From: Rhizobium vallis
Lineage (GTDB): Bacteria; Pseudomonadota; Alphaproteobacteria; Rhizobiales; Rhizobiaceae
NCBI RefSeq assembly: GCF_003985155.1
Contig: NZ_ML133701.1
Coordinates: 45,290 to 109,289, forward strand
DNA: 64,000 bases
Direction: 5' to 3'
Below, one piece after another: positions 8,501-16,782 of this stretch. Position numbers and translations under genes: made by a program. Every line of letters begins with the position of its first letter. The stretch's first letter is position 1. The notes under the pieces are model-generated. The model had not been told where the DNA came from, searched no databases, and saw nothing but the letters and a program-made list of their open reading frames with translations.

Positions 8501-10215
8501 TTGCCATCGAGCGGGAACGGCGGGTCGCCTACAATGAAGAACGGAGCCAGACGATGGTCGAAGCGACATCCAGTGACGCGCGAACTGCATCCCACTCCGT
8601 CTCGGGCGCAAGTGCTGCTGAAACACGCTATCTGATCCCGCCGGCCACGTCCTTTGTCAGCAGCGTCGAGGAGGATGCGCGGTTGGCGCAGCTTGCGTCG
8701 CCGGCCTGGACAGAGCGGGAGGTGATCCTGCGGCCGCTGCTGGAGAAGATCTACCGGGATCCGGATGCAGCGCTCGTCTCGCTGAATGCACTGGCGTCGG
8801 ATATCGGAGTCGCACCCAGCAGGCTCGCCGACGACCTTGCGGCAGCCCCTGGTCGGCTTGGCCGGCTGCGTGGCTCCGAGCTGATCGTCGACGGACGCGT
8901 GGCGCGTGAAGAGCGCAATCTCGCTGTCGCGGCCGTGAAGGAACTGCTTCCGATGGCCCGTGCCCATGCGACCGAGTTCCGCAGGAACGCCGTACGGTTC
9001 GAACTGCGCGAGCAGACGCGCCGCGCGCATATGTCATTGTCGATCCCGACGCTCTCCGAACGCGCCATGGCGCGTCTTGTGGAAATCGAGGCGGTGCGCA
9101 GCCAGGGCGGGGACGATGCCTACAAGACGGCCTTTGCGCTTACCGCCAAAGATCGATCGGTGGTGCAGGAGATCAAGGCGGTGAGCGAAGCTTTGACGGC
9201 CCGCTTTGGCTGGAGCGCATTTAGCGCGAAGGCGGATGTGATCGCTGAACGCAACATAGTCGAGCGCGTGCCGGAGGATCTCACGGATGAACGGCGCGGA
9301 AAGCTGATGCGGCTGTTCGAAGCCGTGCGGCGCTTTGCCGACGAGCAGCACCTCGCCGAACGTCGGGATCGCTCAAAGATCGTTGCCGGCGCCAGTGTCG
9401 ATCTGAGGACAGAGACGGAGAAGGGGGTGGGGAAGGAGAACCTTCCCATTCCCCCGATGCTCGCCGCCGTCACCGAGTTCAAGATCCCCGTTGACGACGA
9501 GGCGCGATCTCGGGCTCTTGCTTCGCCTCTCTATCGTCAGCAGCGTGTGGCACTGGCGAACGCGGCAACGACAATCTGGCGCGATCCGGCTGAAGTCGTC
9601 GGCAAGATCGAGGAACTTCTCCAGAAAGGTTTTGCCGCCGAGCGCATTGGAGCCGCGGTGACCAACAATCCTGCCGCCTATGGTGCCTTGCGTGGTTCGG
9701 ATCGCCTGATGGACCGGATGCTGGCCTCTGGCCGAGAGCGGAAAGAGGCGACGCGGACCGTGCCGGAAGCTGCAGCGCGTCTGCGCGCGCTCGGTGCGGC
9801 CTACACCAATGCGCTCAACTCAGAACGCCAGGCTATCACGGACGAACGGCGGCGCATGGCGGTTGCCATTCCAGCTCTTTCGAAAGCTGCGGAAGAGGCG
9901 CTGGTGCGCCTGACGGCCGAGGCGAGGAAGGACAGCAGAAGGCTCGGCGTCTCCGCCGCGTTCCTCGATCCGGGCATTGGCCGGGAGTTTGCGGCCGTCA
10001 GCCGGGCGCTCGACGAGCGCTTTGGTCGCAATGCCCTCGTCCGAGGTGACAAGGATCTTGTCAACCGCGTGCCGCCACCGCAGCGCCGAGCTTTCGCGGC
10101 GATGCAGGAGCGGTTGAAGGTCCTGCAGCAGACTGTCCGTCTGCAGAGCAGTGAGCAGATCATAGCGGAGCGGCGCCAAAGGGCTGCTAGCCGCGCTCGC
10201 GGCATCAACCTCTGA
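5518..10215 (+). CDS. traA: Relaxase/helicase TraA
   Basis: A 1565-residue relaxase of the MobA/MobL type fused to a RecD/TraI-like helicase. Residues 1-30 hold the catalytic start (FVRAQVISRG, AAAYRHRARM) and the metal-binding histidines appear as YHDKDGNPHIHL at about 135-146. The helicase begins with VGLAGAGKST near residue 415, then VIDEAGM near 483 and ATIHKSQGSTVD near 735. The C-terminal 700 residues are helical and Arg/Glu-rich. The GTG at 5518 is preferred to the upstream TTG because GGAG precedes it and TraA proteins start (M)AIMF. traF, traB and traH, which often follow traA, are absent. Confidence 0.94.
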   Translation: MAIMFVRAQVISRGSGRSIVSAAAYRHRARMMDEQAGTSFSYRGGAGELMYEELALPDEIPDWLRSAISGQSVSKASEVFWNAVDAFETRADAQLARELIIALPEELTRAENITLVREFVRDNLTSKGMIADWVYHDKDGNPHIHLMTTLRPLTEEGFGAKKVPVLGEDGKPLRVVTPDRPNGKIVYKVWAGDKETMKAWKIAWAETANRHLALAGHDIRLDGRSYAEQGLDGIAQKHLGPEKAALARKGRELHFAPADLARRQEMADRLLSEPELLLKQLGNERSTFDEREIAKALHRYVDDPTDFANIRARLMASDQLVILKPQEIEAETGKVSEPAMFTTREMLRIEYDMAQSARVLSERRGFGVSERNVTVAIERVESIESGDPKTPFRLDAEQVDAVRHVTGDGGIAAIVGLAGAGKSTLLAAARLAWEGEGRRVIGAALAGKAAEGLQDSSGIKSRTLASWELAWANGRDTLHRGDVLVIDEAGMVASQQMARVLKIAEEAEVKVVLVGDAMQLQPIQAGAAFRAITERIGFAELAGVRRQREAWARDASRLFARGEVEKGLDAYARHGHLVEAGSREETIDRIVSDWAAARREAIERSTSEGRDGRLRGDELLVLAHTNDDVRKLNEALREVMAGDNALGESRSFRTERGARKFAAGDRIIFLENARFLEPRAKHSGPQYVKNGMLGTVTATGDKRGDPLLSVLLDNGNKVVFGEDSYDNVDHGYAATIHKSQGSTVDRTFVLATGMMDRHLTYVSMTRHRDRVDLYAAKEDFEPRPEWGRKPRVDHAAGVTGELVETGEAKFRPEDEDADDSPYADVRTDDGTAHRLWGVSLPKALEEAGIQEGDTVTLRKDGVERVKVQIAVVDEETGHKHYEEREVDRNVWTASQVETASARQERIERESHRPELFNPLVERLSRSGAKTTTLDFESEASYRAHANDFARRRGLDHLSLAAAEMEESLTRRWAWIAEKREQVAKLWERASVALGFAIERERRVAYNEERSQTMVEATSSDARTASHSVSGASAAETRYLIPPATSFVSSVEEDARLAQLASPAWTEREVILRPLLEKIYRDPDAALVSLNALASDIGVAPSRLADDLAAAPGRLGRLRGSELIVDGRVAREERNLAVAAVKELLPMARAHATEFRRNAVRFELREQTRRAHMSLSIPTLSERAMARLVEIEAVRSQGGDDAYKTAFALTAKDRSVVQEIKAVSEALTARFGWSAFSAKADVIAERNIVERVPEDLTDERRGKLMRLFEAVRRFADEQHLAERRDRSKIVAGASVDLRTETEKGVGKENLPIPPMLAAVTEFKIPVDDEARSRALASPLYRQQRVALANAATTIWRDPAEVVGKIEELLQKGFAAERIGAAVTNNPAAYGALRGSDRLMDRMLASGRERKEATRTVPEAAARLRALGAAYTNALNSERQAITDERRRMAVAIPALSKAAEEALVRLTAEARKDSRRLGVSAAFLDPGIGREFAAVSRALDERFGRNALVRGDKDLVNRVPPPQRRAFAAMQERLKVLQQTVRLQSSEQIIAERRQRAASRARGINL

Positions 10216-10320
10216 GACTCGAAGAAAAGCGGGGTGACGAAATGGTTGGTAGATTGGAAAAGCACTACGACCTGATTGTCCCGAGATCGATTTTCCTTTG
10301 GGTGGCGAAGTTGGACGAAG

Positions 10321-10791
10321 CTATTGTTCGTCGCTTCCGCAGCGGTCGTTGTGGAGGCGATTGCAGGTCTCACCAGATCGCGTGTCGTCTGCGTGACGCC
10401 ACTCTATAGCCCCCTCGGACACGGACGTGGCCAGAAACAAGCCTGCTTCCAGCAGCGCGCGGATGCCACAGAAGGTGACGTGGTCTCGCGCTGAGACCCT
10501 GAAGAACAAGCTTTCACTTGTCGGCCTTATGATCGCGCCTCCACCTTCGAAAGCTAGAAACCTGTCAGGTCCCACGGAGACGAGGGATTGGTAGAAGTCC
10601 TCGATTTGCGTGCAGATCTTGTCGGCAACGTGCTGCGTGCGCGAGATAGCGACACACGCTTCGGCGACGTGTACGCACTTTGGAACATCTTCCTCATCCG
10701 CGAATGATGGCGCTCGTGGCAGGACCAGATGCGCGTTGCCCGGCGGACTCAGCTCAACGAAGTGATGGACTTCGCCAATCGATTTCTTCAT
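10321..10791 (-). CDS. Hypothetical protein, 156 aa
   Basis: Starts MKKSIGEVHHFVELSPPGNA after a good AGGAAC ribosome-binding site. Soluble, with no signal peptide and no recognised domain. It lies 163 bases downstream of the methyltransferase gene on the same strand and may share its transcript. The N-terminal half (residues 5-120) has a balanced composition typical of a real protein; the last 25 residues are less convincing. Confidence 0.55.
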   Translation of the reverse strand: MKKSIGEVHHFVELSPPGNAHLVLPRAPSFADEEDVPKCVHVAEACVAISRTQHVADKICTQIEDFYQSLVSVGPDRFLAFEGGGAIIRPTSESLFFRVSARDHVTFCGIRALLEAGLFLATSVSEGAIEWRHADDTRSGETCNRLHNDRCGSDEQ

Positions 10792-10954
10792 GCTGTTCCT
10801 GCCTGTTTGGAGAAAAAGGGCTTTTCGAGATGGCAAAGCGCTGAGGGCTGCTCAACGTGATGGAGCGCTTTCTGCTGACGCGAACGTTGTTCCAGTTGAG
10901 GCTCGTGAAGACGTGACGCAGTTGCGCTCACGCGACGGTGAAGATGAGGAGCCG

Positions 10955-11968
10955 CTAAAGGGTCCAGGATCGCCCCGATAGCCGCCTTGCTTCGGATTCC
11001 GGGTAAAGGCGGTAAGGAAGGTCCGCATAGACATATTCTGCCGGAATCGCGGGTGGGGACAGCTTCGATAGGAACAGGTCGAGATTCTGCTGACTGTTGC
11101 TGGAGACAAGCGTGTAGAAATTGCCGCTGTTCCAGGTGACGAATGAGTGTCCAAAGAACCGGCGTAGTGTTTCGCTCATCTCCGAAAGGGTGACTTCGTT
11201 TCGATCCATTCGCGTCAGCACCGTCTCTTCCTTCGCGCGAATATCTGACGCGCTGAAGAAGCGAGCTTTGAAGCTATGGTCCTTCTGGCGTTCCCGCCGG
11301 CGATATTCCTCGTCGTCTTCATGCCTGAACTTCTCGACGAACATGAAGAGCCCGTTGGTCTTGAGATGCTGCGAGACGAAACGGATCTGATCGAAGCGAT
11401 TTGGCGAATACATCTGGAAAGTCGTGTCCTCGAGGATGATATCGAAACCGCTGCCAAACTTTCGGAGCTCCACGTCTTCTTGGACCCTTTGCGATGTCAG
11501 ATGATGAAATGGTCCGTGAAAAAACATGGCATGAGGAGGAACGCCATAGGCATAGAAGCTTCTAAGGTTCTCGACGTTGGGACTGCATGACAGTGTTTCT
11601 ATCCTGCCCTTGCCAAGTTCGCCGATCACACGAGCCATCGTCCCCTCGGCTGTACCTAGCGTGTAGAGTTGCAGTTGACCCTTTCTGGCCCGCGCGTATT
11701 TGAGGATCGCGCCGCCTATGCGGCACTCCTCTTCGAGGCGGTAGGGTATGCTGCTCAAGTAGTGCTTATCGAATGGACCTTGGCGCAGCGGATGAAGGGC
11801 TGAAAAGCGCCTGAACGTCATGTCCACTGGGAACAAGCGGCGATCGAGCTCAGGCGGACGGATAGGCATTCCGGCCTCACCGGATGCGGTGGTCGAAAAA
11901 AACTCAGAAAGCTCGTTAAGGCGCGGGGCGCAGTCGCACTCCTCAATGAAGTCGGCAAATTCACGCAT
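10955..11968 (-). CDS. Class I SAM-dependent methyltransferase-like protein
   Basis: A 337-residue soluble protein. A Rossmann-type segment begins at about residue 95 with QLQLYTLGTAEGTMARVIGE, a degenerate glycine motif, followed by acidic strand ends (FDIILEDTTFQMY) and FVSQHLKTNGLFMFVEKF, the post-methyl-transfer strand usual in class I enzymes. The substrate is unknown. It is divergent from the AraC regulator and near an MFS exporter, suggesting tailoring of a small molecule. A catalytic role is inferred from the fold only. Confidence 0.7.
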   Translation of the reverse strand: MREFADFIEECDCAPRLNELSEFFSTTASGEAGMPIRPPELDRRLFPVDMTFRRFSALHPLRQGPFDKHYLSSIPYRLEEECRIGGAILKYARARKGQLQLYTLGTAEGTMARVIGELGKGRIETLSCSPNVENLRSFYAYGVPPHAMFFHGPFHHLTSQRVQEDVELRKFGSGFDIILEDTTFQMYSPNRFDQIRFVSQHLKTNGLFMFVEKFRHEDDEEYRRRERQKDHSFKARFFSASDIRAKEETVLTRMDRNEVTLSEMSETLRRFFGHSFVTWNSGNFYTLVSSNSQQNLDLFLSKLSPPAIPAEYVYADLPYRLYPESEARRLSGRSWTL

Positions 11969-12224
11969 GCGAAAGCCTGCCTTTCTCTCGCACCATCGCG
12001 TTGTTGGGATTCAGGAGGGAAATCGCGCATCCCGAAAAGATTGTGCCGTCAGCGATGATGTCGGCAGAAGATGATCGCGAACGTCATGTTTTCGCATCCA
12101 CGATTTTGATTGGTTTTCATGAAATTGACATGAAATTCGACCTGAGGTTAAAGCCTGGCTTGTTGACAACTTGGGGTGAGGTAGGGTCGCTAACACACCG
12201 GTTTTTCAAGGGAGCAGCTGTCGA
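11969..12224. promoter_or_regulatory. Divergent promoter region, methyltransferase/AraC
   Basis: A 256-base spacer between two divergent genes, AT-rich from about 12080 to 12180 (TTTTGATTGGTTTTCATGAAATTGACATG region). The AraC regulator encoded on the right is the obvious candidate to act here. I could not define exact operators. Confidence 0.4.
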
Positions 12225-13109
12225 GTGGGGATCATTCCATCAATTCACCCCGAGAGGATGAAGAAGTCACAAGGGGAGATCATCCTTCACCAGCAAGGCC
12301 ATTGGAGCCATGCCCGCGCAGATGTCGTTCGCCGGCGCAGTCTCGGGCGACAGGTTATCGACGTTGTCGCGGATGACCACCTGATCTTCCTCAACATAAG
12401 GGGTACGGCGGCATCCGGCGAAAACTTTCTGGACGGACGAAGAGTCGAGTTCAGTCCGCGTCCAGACGGCTCGCTTGTTTACATTCCGCCCGGTTGCCAC
12501 TGGAGCGGTTGGGATGAAGGGGATGCTGAGGGTTGTTATCTTATGATAACCGTGACGCAGGATTTTTTTTCAAACCTCACGACTAAGCTGCCGCGCGTCG
12601 GCACCTTGCGTCCGGAGCTTGGATTTAGAGATCTGCCGATCCAATGCTTGGCGCGGCAGATTGCCGGAGAACTTTCACACGACGATTCCATGGGGAGTGT
12701 GATCGTGGAAGGGCATCTCGCGGCTATCTTCGGACTTCTGCAGCGCCGCTCCGGCACATCTGGCAGATTGTCTCGAGGAGGATTGTCGCCTACCGTTCTC
12801 AAGCGCGTGATAGGGCGGATTGAAGCTCACATCGATCGACCTCCAAGCGTGCGCGCTCTGGCTGAAGAGGCGGGATTGACCTACGAGCATTTTTCCCGCG
12901 CTTTCAAGCAGTCGCAAGGCTCGACGCCCTATGGCTTCTATAACCAACGCCGTCTTGAACGCGTGACCGACCTTCTCCGCACGACTGCGATCAGCGTGAC
13001 CGAGATCGCCATCGCCTGTGGCTACTCCAGCGGGAGCCACCTCTCGACCAGATTTCGCCGAGAGACGGGATTTTCCCCTGCCGAGTACCGGGCGCTCTGG
13101 AAGGAGTAG
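12225..13109 (+). CDS. AraC family transcriptional regulator
   Basis: A 294-residue regulator. The N-terminal part (residues 15-150) has the cupin-like sensor pattern of AraC proteins, including LVYIPPGCHWSGW. The C-terminal 100 residues carry two helix-turn-helix motifs: SVRALAEEAGLTYEHFSRAF and VTEIAIACGYSSGSHLSTRF, then RRETGFSPAEYRA, the family signature. The GTG at 12225 has a GGGAGC upstream; an ATG at 12258 is a possible alternative. It probably controls the flanking methyltransferase and exporter genes. Confidence 0.88.
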   Translation: MGIIPSIHPERMKKSQGEIILHQQGHWSHARADVVRRRSLGRQVIDVVADDHLIFLNIRGTAASGENFLDGRRVEFSPRPDGSLVYIPPGCHWSGWDEGDAEGCYLMITVTQDFFSNLTTKLPRVGTLRPELGFRDLPIQCLARQIAGELSHDDSMGSVIVEGHLAAIFGLLQRRSGTSGRLSRGGLSPTVLKRVIGRIEAHIDRPPSVRALAEEAGLTYEHFSRAFKQSQGSTPYGFYNQRRLERVTDLLRTTAISVTEIAIACGYSSGSHLSTRFRRETGFSPAEYRALWKE

Positions 13110-13180
13110 CCTGGTTCTGAACTAGAGATAATATCAAATTCGTGAAAGCCGCCAGCTCTTCAGAAGAATAGCATGTCCCC

Positions 13181-14437
13181 ATGAACCTGCCAGTAGGGAG
13201 TGTGGATGAAGTGGGCGCAACAAAAAGCAGCGGCATAGGGTGTTATGCCTCTCGCGGCATCTATCTCTTCTGTGTTCTGGCGTCGGCCACTGGCCGGAAT
13301 GTCTACTTCGTGCTGGCGGCATGGGTTGCGACAGATGTCAGCAAGAGCGCGAGCGCTCTCGCCATCCTTTTGGCGCTCGGCAGTGCCGCCGAGTTGCTCA
13401 CCAGCAACGTTGGCGGCGTTCTAGTTGATCGATTTGATCGTCGCTTCGTCTGTATCGCTTGCGATTTATCAAGGTTGATCCTCATATTTTCAACGGGTAT
13501 TGGTCTCATGTTCGGTGACCCACTTAGTGTTCTTTGCCTATCGTGGACCATCTTCGCGTTCATCGACAGAACCTATTCGACTGCGCTGCAGGCCATCATT
13601 CCAGACATCGTGCGTCCTAAGAACCTCACTTCATTCAATTCGGCGTCTTATATTGCGATGCAGGCGGGCAATCTCATCGCCGCTATCGTCACCGGGTACA
13701 GCTTAACCGCCATCGGGATGAATCTGACGTCGATCTTGCCTGGCGCCTTTTTCGGCCTATCACTGTTGGGGCTGCTGGCACTGCTCGGCCGACAGCCGCC
13801 TTCTCGTTCTCGATCGGATTTGCAGGCAAAGAGCATTCGTCGGATGGATCTGTTGCCGACGACCTTCGTCGTTCACCCACTGAAGACCATCGCCGTCATG
13901 TATGCGTTGACCTATGCGATGGGCATGCTTGTGAGTGTATTGGGCGCCGCATATGTCACTCGCGAACTCAAGGGGTCGGCGCTAGAGTTCGGTTATCTCG
14001 AGGCAGGTTGGGCCCTCGGTTCGATTGCGGGCTGTTCAACCCTTCTTCTCAGAAGGGCGCGTTCGCGACGACAAAGCATCCTCTTCCAGGCGGCGCTTGC
14101 TGGCATTGTTCTGTTGGGCTTTCCTGTTTTCCAGAGCTTTTTGTCCGCGCTCGTTCAACTGGTGTTGCTTGGCTTCTGCTACAATGTCACGCGGATCCTG
14201 ATCGATGTACGGGTTCAATCGACTGTTTCGATTGACATGTTGGGGCGGGCGCGAAGCCAGATCCACACGATCTGTGTTTCGATAGGGCTTCTTGCGTATG
14301 GCATCATCGGGACGATCGGAGACGCAATTCCACCTTCGGGGATTTTCGGCCTCTTCGGGGCGCTGATGGTGACCGTCGCGCTCTTCTTTCACTTTAACAT
14401 GGATCGGGGAGCGCCGGTGGAAAGCCGGTGCGTCTGA
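13181..14437 (+). CDS. Major facilitator superfamily transporter
   Basis: A 418-residue integral membrane protein with about 10-12 hydrophobic helices. The loop after helix 2 reads GGVLVDRFDRRFV, a version of the MFS G-x-x-x-D-R-x-x-R-R motif A. The overall pattern resembles small-molecule and siderophore exporters of the DHA type. It follows the AraC gene by 71 bases and overlaps the start of the next gene by 10 bases, so the two are translationally coupled. Export of the product of this locus is the likely role. Confidence 0.88.
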   Translation: MNLPVGSVDEVGATKSSGIGCYASRGIYLFCVLASATGRNVYFVLAAWVATDVSKSASALAILLALGSAAELLTSNVGGVLVDRFDRRFVCIACDLSRLILIFSTGIGLMFGDPLSVLCLSWTIFAFIDRTYSTALQAIIPDIVRPKNLTSFNSASYIAMQAGNLIAAIVTGYSLTAIGMNLTSILPGAFFGLSLLGLLALLGRQPPSRSRSDLQAKSIRRMDLLPTTFVVHPLKTIAVMYALTYAMGMLVSVLGAAYVTRELKGSALEFGYLEAGWALGSIAGCSTLLLRRARSRRQSILFQAALAGIVLLGFPVFQSFLSALVQLVLLGFCYNVTRILIDVRVQSTVSIDMLGRARSQIHTICVSIGLLAYGIIGTIGDAIPPSGIFGLFGALMVTVALFFHFNMDRGAPVESRCV

Positions 14438-15846
14438 GGATGGAGACGTCGCCCAATAGCGACCTGGTTTCAAAAGGTGAGGTGTTGACCCTCATTTTTG
14501 AATTATTCCCTTGGTTGCGTCAGTTTGAGCAGGCATCGCTGAACGACTACGCAAAGGCGGCTTTCTCGGTTGGATCGGATCAATCGGGCTGCGTCGCGCG
14601 AAGCCAGGCAATGTCTCTATTGCGGTCACGCGTGGCGGCCGTCGCGCAACGTCAGGGTTATTCAGCAGGGGCCGTGACGCGCTTTCAAACCGAAATCGAA
14701 GTCGCTCCGGTGCTGCAGTGTGGCCCCCACCTCCACCTGTTGATCGAGCCTGACGCCTTTTACACCCATCTGTTCTCCCTGATGGGACTTCGCGCGCATG
14801 GCAGGACATCCTATATCTCCTACGCTTGCTCGACAGTGAAGTTCGTGGAACGCGGTCGCAAGGGTCCGGCCTGGCTCCACGTCGATGGCGATGCAGTCAA
14901 TGTCTTCGGCCTGTCGCGCAGCAAAATGATCCCCTACAGCATTCTTGGCAGAAACGGCTGCTACAGATTCCATCTTCAAAACGTCGACAGGCCCGGTCAT
15001 GACTCGGAGGCAATTTCCTGCTTGCGAGACCTTTTGCCTCTTGGCGAATTCCAGTCGGCGGCAGAGGCGATCAAAGCGGCAAATCTTTGCCTCTGGAAGC
15101 GGTATTCTGACAGCCAGGTGGACTTTCTTCAGCTTGACGATAGCGACGTTGCCGATCTGGTCGCGGACCACCTTTCCGATGGCCGGTCCTGGCTGCGAGC
15201 CTCGTTGATCGAGGACCGAGCATTCGCGATGCGCCTCATCCATTGCATCGATCAACTCGCTGACACGGCTTGGCGAGGCTGGCTGAAAAACTCGACGCAT
15301 TTTTTCTGGGGCTGCATTGAAGGGCGGCTTTTTCCACTTTGGCTGGATGGCAGGGTCCTCCGGTCGAAGGAGACAGATGATGTCTGTGTTGAATTCTCGC
15401 CGCCAAGTCTTGTGGAGGCCCTGAGAACTGGCCGGATCGTTCCGAACCTTCTGCTGATGTTCATCGTAACGTCGATCCTGCCTGGCGTGCGTGTCCTGGG
15501 TGGAAGTCGGCATACGATCTATTATCCGTTGATGCGCTGGGCATTCTGCGAGGCGTTGAGGAACAACCATCGTGACACACAGCTTCTCAACGCACTGTCA
15601 AAGGACGAACGGCCGGGGGTTTGGGGCCATCGCATCATCTCCTCGCCGTGCGAGCCGTTTTCGCTGCTGAATGCAGTTAGCCGCGGGGGTATTGCAACGC
15701 TTCTCGAGCAGTTCGGCAAGATGAGCATTATCGACGCTTGCGGGCCCTTTTCCAGCTTCACCCAGGACCCCCTATGGGCGGAGCTTGCGGTGGCATACTC
15801 CTCCCGGAGGGTGGGCAGACACTCCTCGCAATGGGCGTTCCGCTGA
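14428..15846 (+). CDS. Unassigned protein, 472 aa, coupled to the MFS exporter
   Basis: A long soluble protein I do not recognise. The GTG at 14428 has GGAAAG five bases upstream and overlaps the exporter stop; an ATG at 14440 is the alternative. Noteworthy segments are a histidine-rich CGPHLHLLIEPDAFYTHLF at about 97-115, SYISYACSTVKF at about 130, and HFFWGCIEGRLFPLWLDGRV near 290. There is no signal peptide. Tight coupling to an exporter, next to a methyltransferase and an AraC regulator, suggests a biosynthetic enzyme, but no reaction can be named. Confidence 0.7.
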   Translation: MRLRMETSPNSDLVSKGEVLTLIFELFPWLRQFEQASLNDYAKAAFSVGSDQSGCVARSQAMSLLRSRVAAVAQRQGYSAGAVTRFQTEIEVAPVLQCGPHLHLLIEPDAFYTHLFSLMGLRAHGRTSYISYACSTVKFVERGRKGPAWLHVDGDAVNVFGLSRSKMIPYSILGRNGCYRFHLQNVDRPGHDSEAISCLRDLLPLGEFQSAAEAIKAANLCLWKRYSDSQVDFLQLDDSDVADLVADHLSDGRSWLRASLIEDRAFAMRLIHCIDQLADTAWRGWLKNSTHFFWGCIEGRLFPLWLDGRVLRSKETDDVCVEFSPPSLVEALRTGRIVPNLLLMFIVTSILPGVRVLGGSRHTIYYPLMRWAFCEALRNNHRDTQLLNALSKDERPGVWGHRIISSPCEPFSLLNAVSRGGIATLLEQFGKMSIIDACGPFSSFTQDPLWAELAVAYSSRRVGRHSSQWAFR

Positions 15847-15988
15847 TCGCACCTCCTTTGGTTTTCTGTCCACTTTACCGCCCGAAGCGTGACCTCTCGC
15901 TTTTGAGACAAGTGTCCGCGCGTAAAGCGAAGCTATTGAATCTTGTAAAGAATTCGGTTGCGCGGCGGGCGGATTTCAACTAGGTTTC

Positions 15989-16158
15989 GCAGCGAGGCAG
16001 TACGCGCTGCCTTGGGGATTAGAACCCCCTGTTAGCGGTTGGTGTCGGCCGATTCGGCACCACACTCCTTGACCTTCGGTCGAGGAGCCTGTGGCGTATG
16101 TCCAGGTTCCTCGGAACTAAAGGCCACAGGGCCGTCTAGCACGGTGTTCTAACTCCCC
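15989..16158 (+). ncRNA. Cloverleaf-like structured element, candidate RNA
   Basis: An outer stem pairs 16014-16025 (GGGGATTAGAAC) with 16146-16158 (GTTCTAACTCCCC, one bulge). It encloses three hairpins: 16040-16062 (8-bp stem including one G-U), 16065-16087 (10-bp stem including one G-U, 3-base loop) and 16088-16130 (8-bp perfect stem CCTGTGGC/GCCACAGG, with an inner GTTC-CTCG-GAAC hairpin). A fourth hairpin at 15989-16010 (GCAGCG/CGCTGC) precedes it. This density of pairing suggests a folded RNA or a structured DNA site. It ends 68 bases before the XRE regulator start, so it could be that gene's leader or an independent small RNA. Confidence 0.5.
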
Positions 16159-16225
16159 GATCAGTGGGTTGAGCGAGTTTTCAGCGGGGGCGCACCGCGT
16201 GAAACTCTCCATCGGGGTGACCACC

Positions 16226-16711
16226 ATGAAGCGCTATGTAGCAGCCCAGGTTCGGACTTCGAGACCTGCGCAAGCCAAACAGTCGGATGTTGCACGCGAG
16301 TCGGTACATCCAGTCGATCGGCATGTCGGACAGCAAATCCGTATCCGCCGAATGCAGTCGAATGTCTCCCTAGGGGATCTCGGCGCCGGCATCGGGGTGA
16401 GTTTGCAGCAGGTACAAAAATATGAAAGCGGTAAGAACCGCGTCAGCGCTTCGATGCTCTACGAGCTTGCCAATTGCCTCAAGATCCCGGTTTCGAGGTT
16501 TTTCGAAGGCCTTCCAGATCCCGAAACCACTCAGGGCCAGCAATTCATAACAGAGATCGATGGGAAGATTGCCTACATATCCACGGCGGAGGGACGGCGT
16601 CTGATAGACGACGTTTTGCTCCTTTCTCCGCGTGTGCGCAGCCGGGTCGTTGCCCTCGTCAGCTCGATTGTCGATGAAGAGATGGAAGAACACAAGGACG
16701 TTTCCCCATAA
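16226..16711 (+). CDS. XRE family helix-turn-helix regulator
   Basis: A 161-residue protein. Residues 35-90 form a Cro/CI-type domain: HVGQQIRIRRMQSNVSLGDL, then GIGVSLQQVQKYESGKNRVS, with the usual recognition helix and SASMLYELANCLKIPVSRFF after it. The C-terminal 60 residues probably mediate oligomerisation. The ATG at 16226 is preceded by GGGGTG. Similar short regulators are common in rhizobial genomes; targets are unknown. The structured element at 16014-16158 lies directly upstream and could be its leader. Confidence 0.85.
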   Translation: MKRYVAAQVRTSRPAQAKQSDVARESVHPVDRHVGQQIRIRRMQSNVSLGDLGAGIGVSLQQVQKYESGKNRVSASMLYELANCLKIPVSRFFEGLPDPETTQGQQFITEIDGKIAYISTAEGRRLIDDVLLLSPRVRSRVVALVSSIVDEEMEEHKDVSP

Positions 16712-16782
16712 AAAGACCAACAAGAGCGCGGCCGCAAAAATTGGTCAGCGGTTCGTAGAGTTATCGCCGCATACTGCAGGTT

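Noticed and set aside
7330..9030. A 566-codon open frame antisense to traA
   Set aside because: It lies entirely opposite well-supported TraA helicase sequence and has GC-driven composition without any domain; a codon-bias shadow.
14662..15570. A 302-codon frame antisense to the 472-residue protein gene
   Set aside because: The plus-strand gene has a ribosome-binding site, coupling to the exporter and better composition.
16014..16158. tRNA or tmRNA in the cloverleaf-like element
   Set aside because: Too long for a tRNA, with no T-loop GTTCGA consensus at the right place and no CCA end; stem lengths do not fit.
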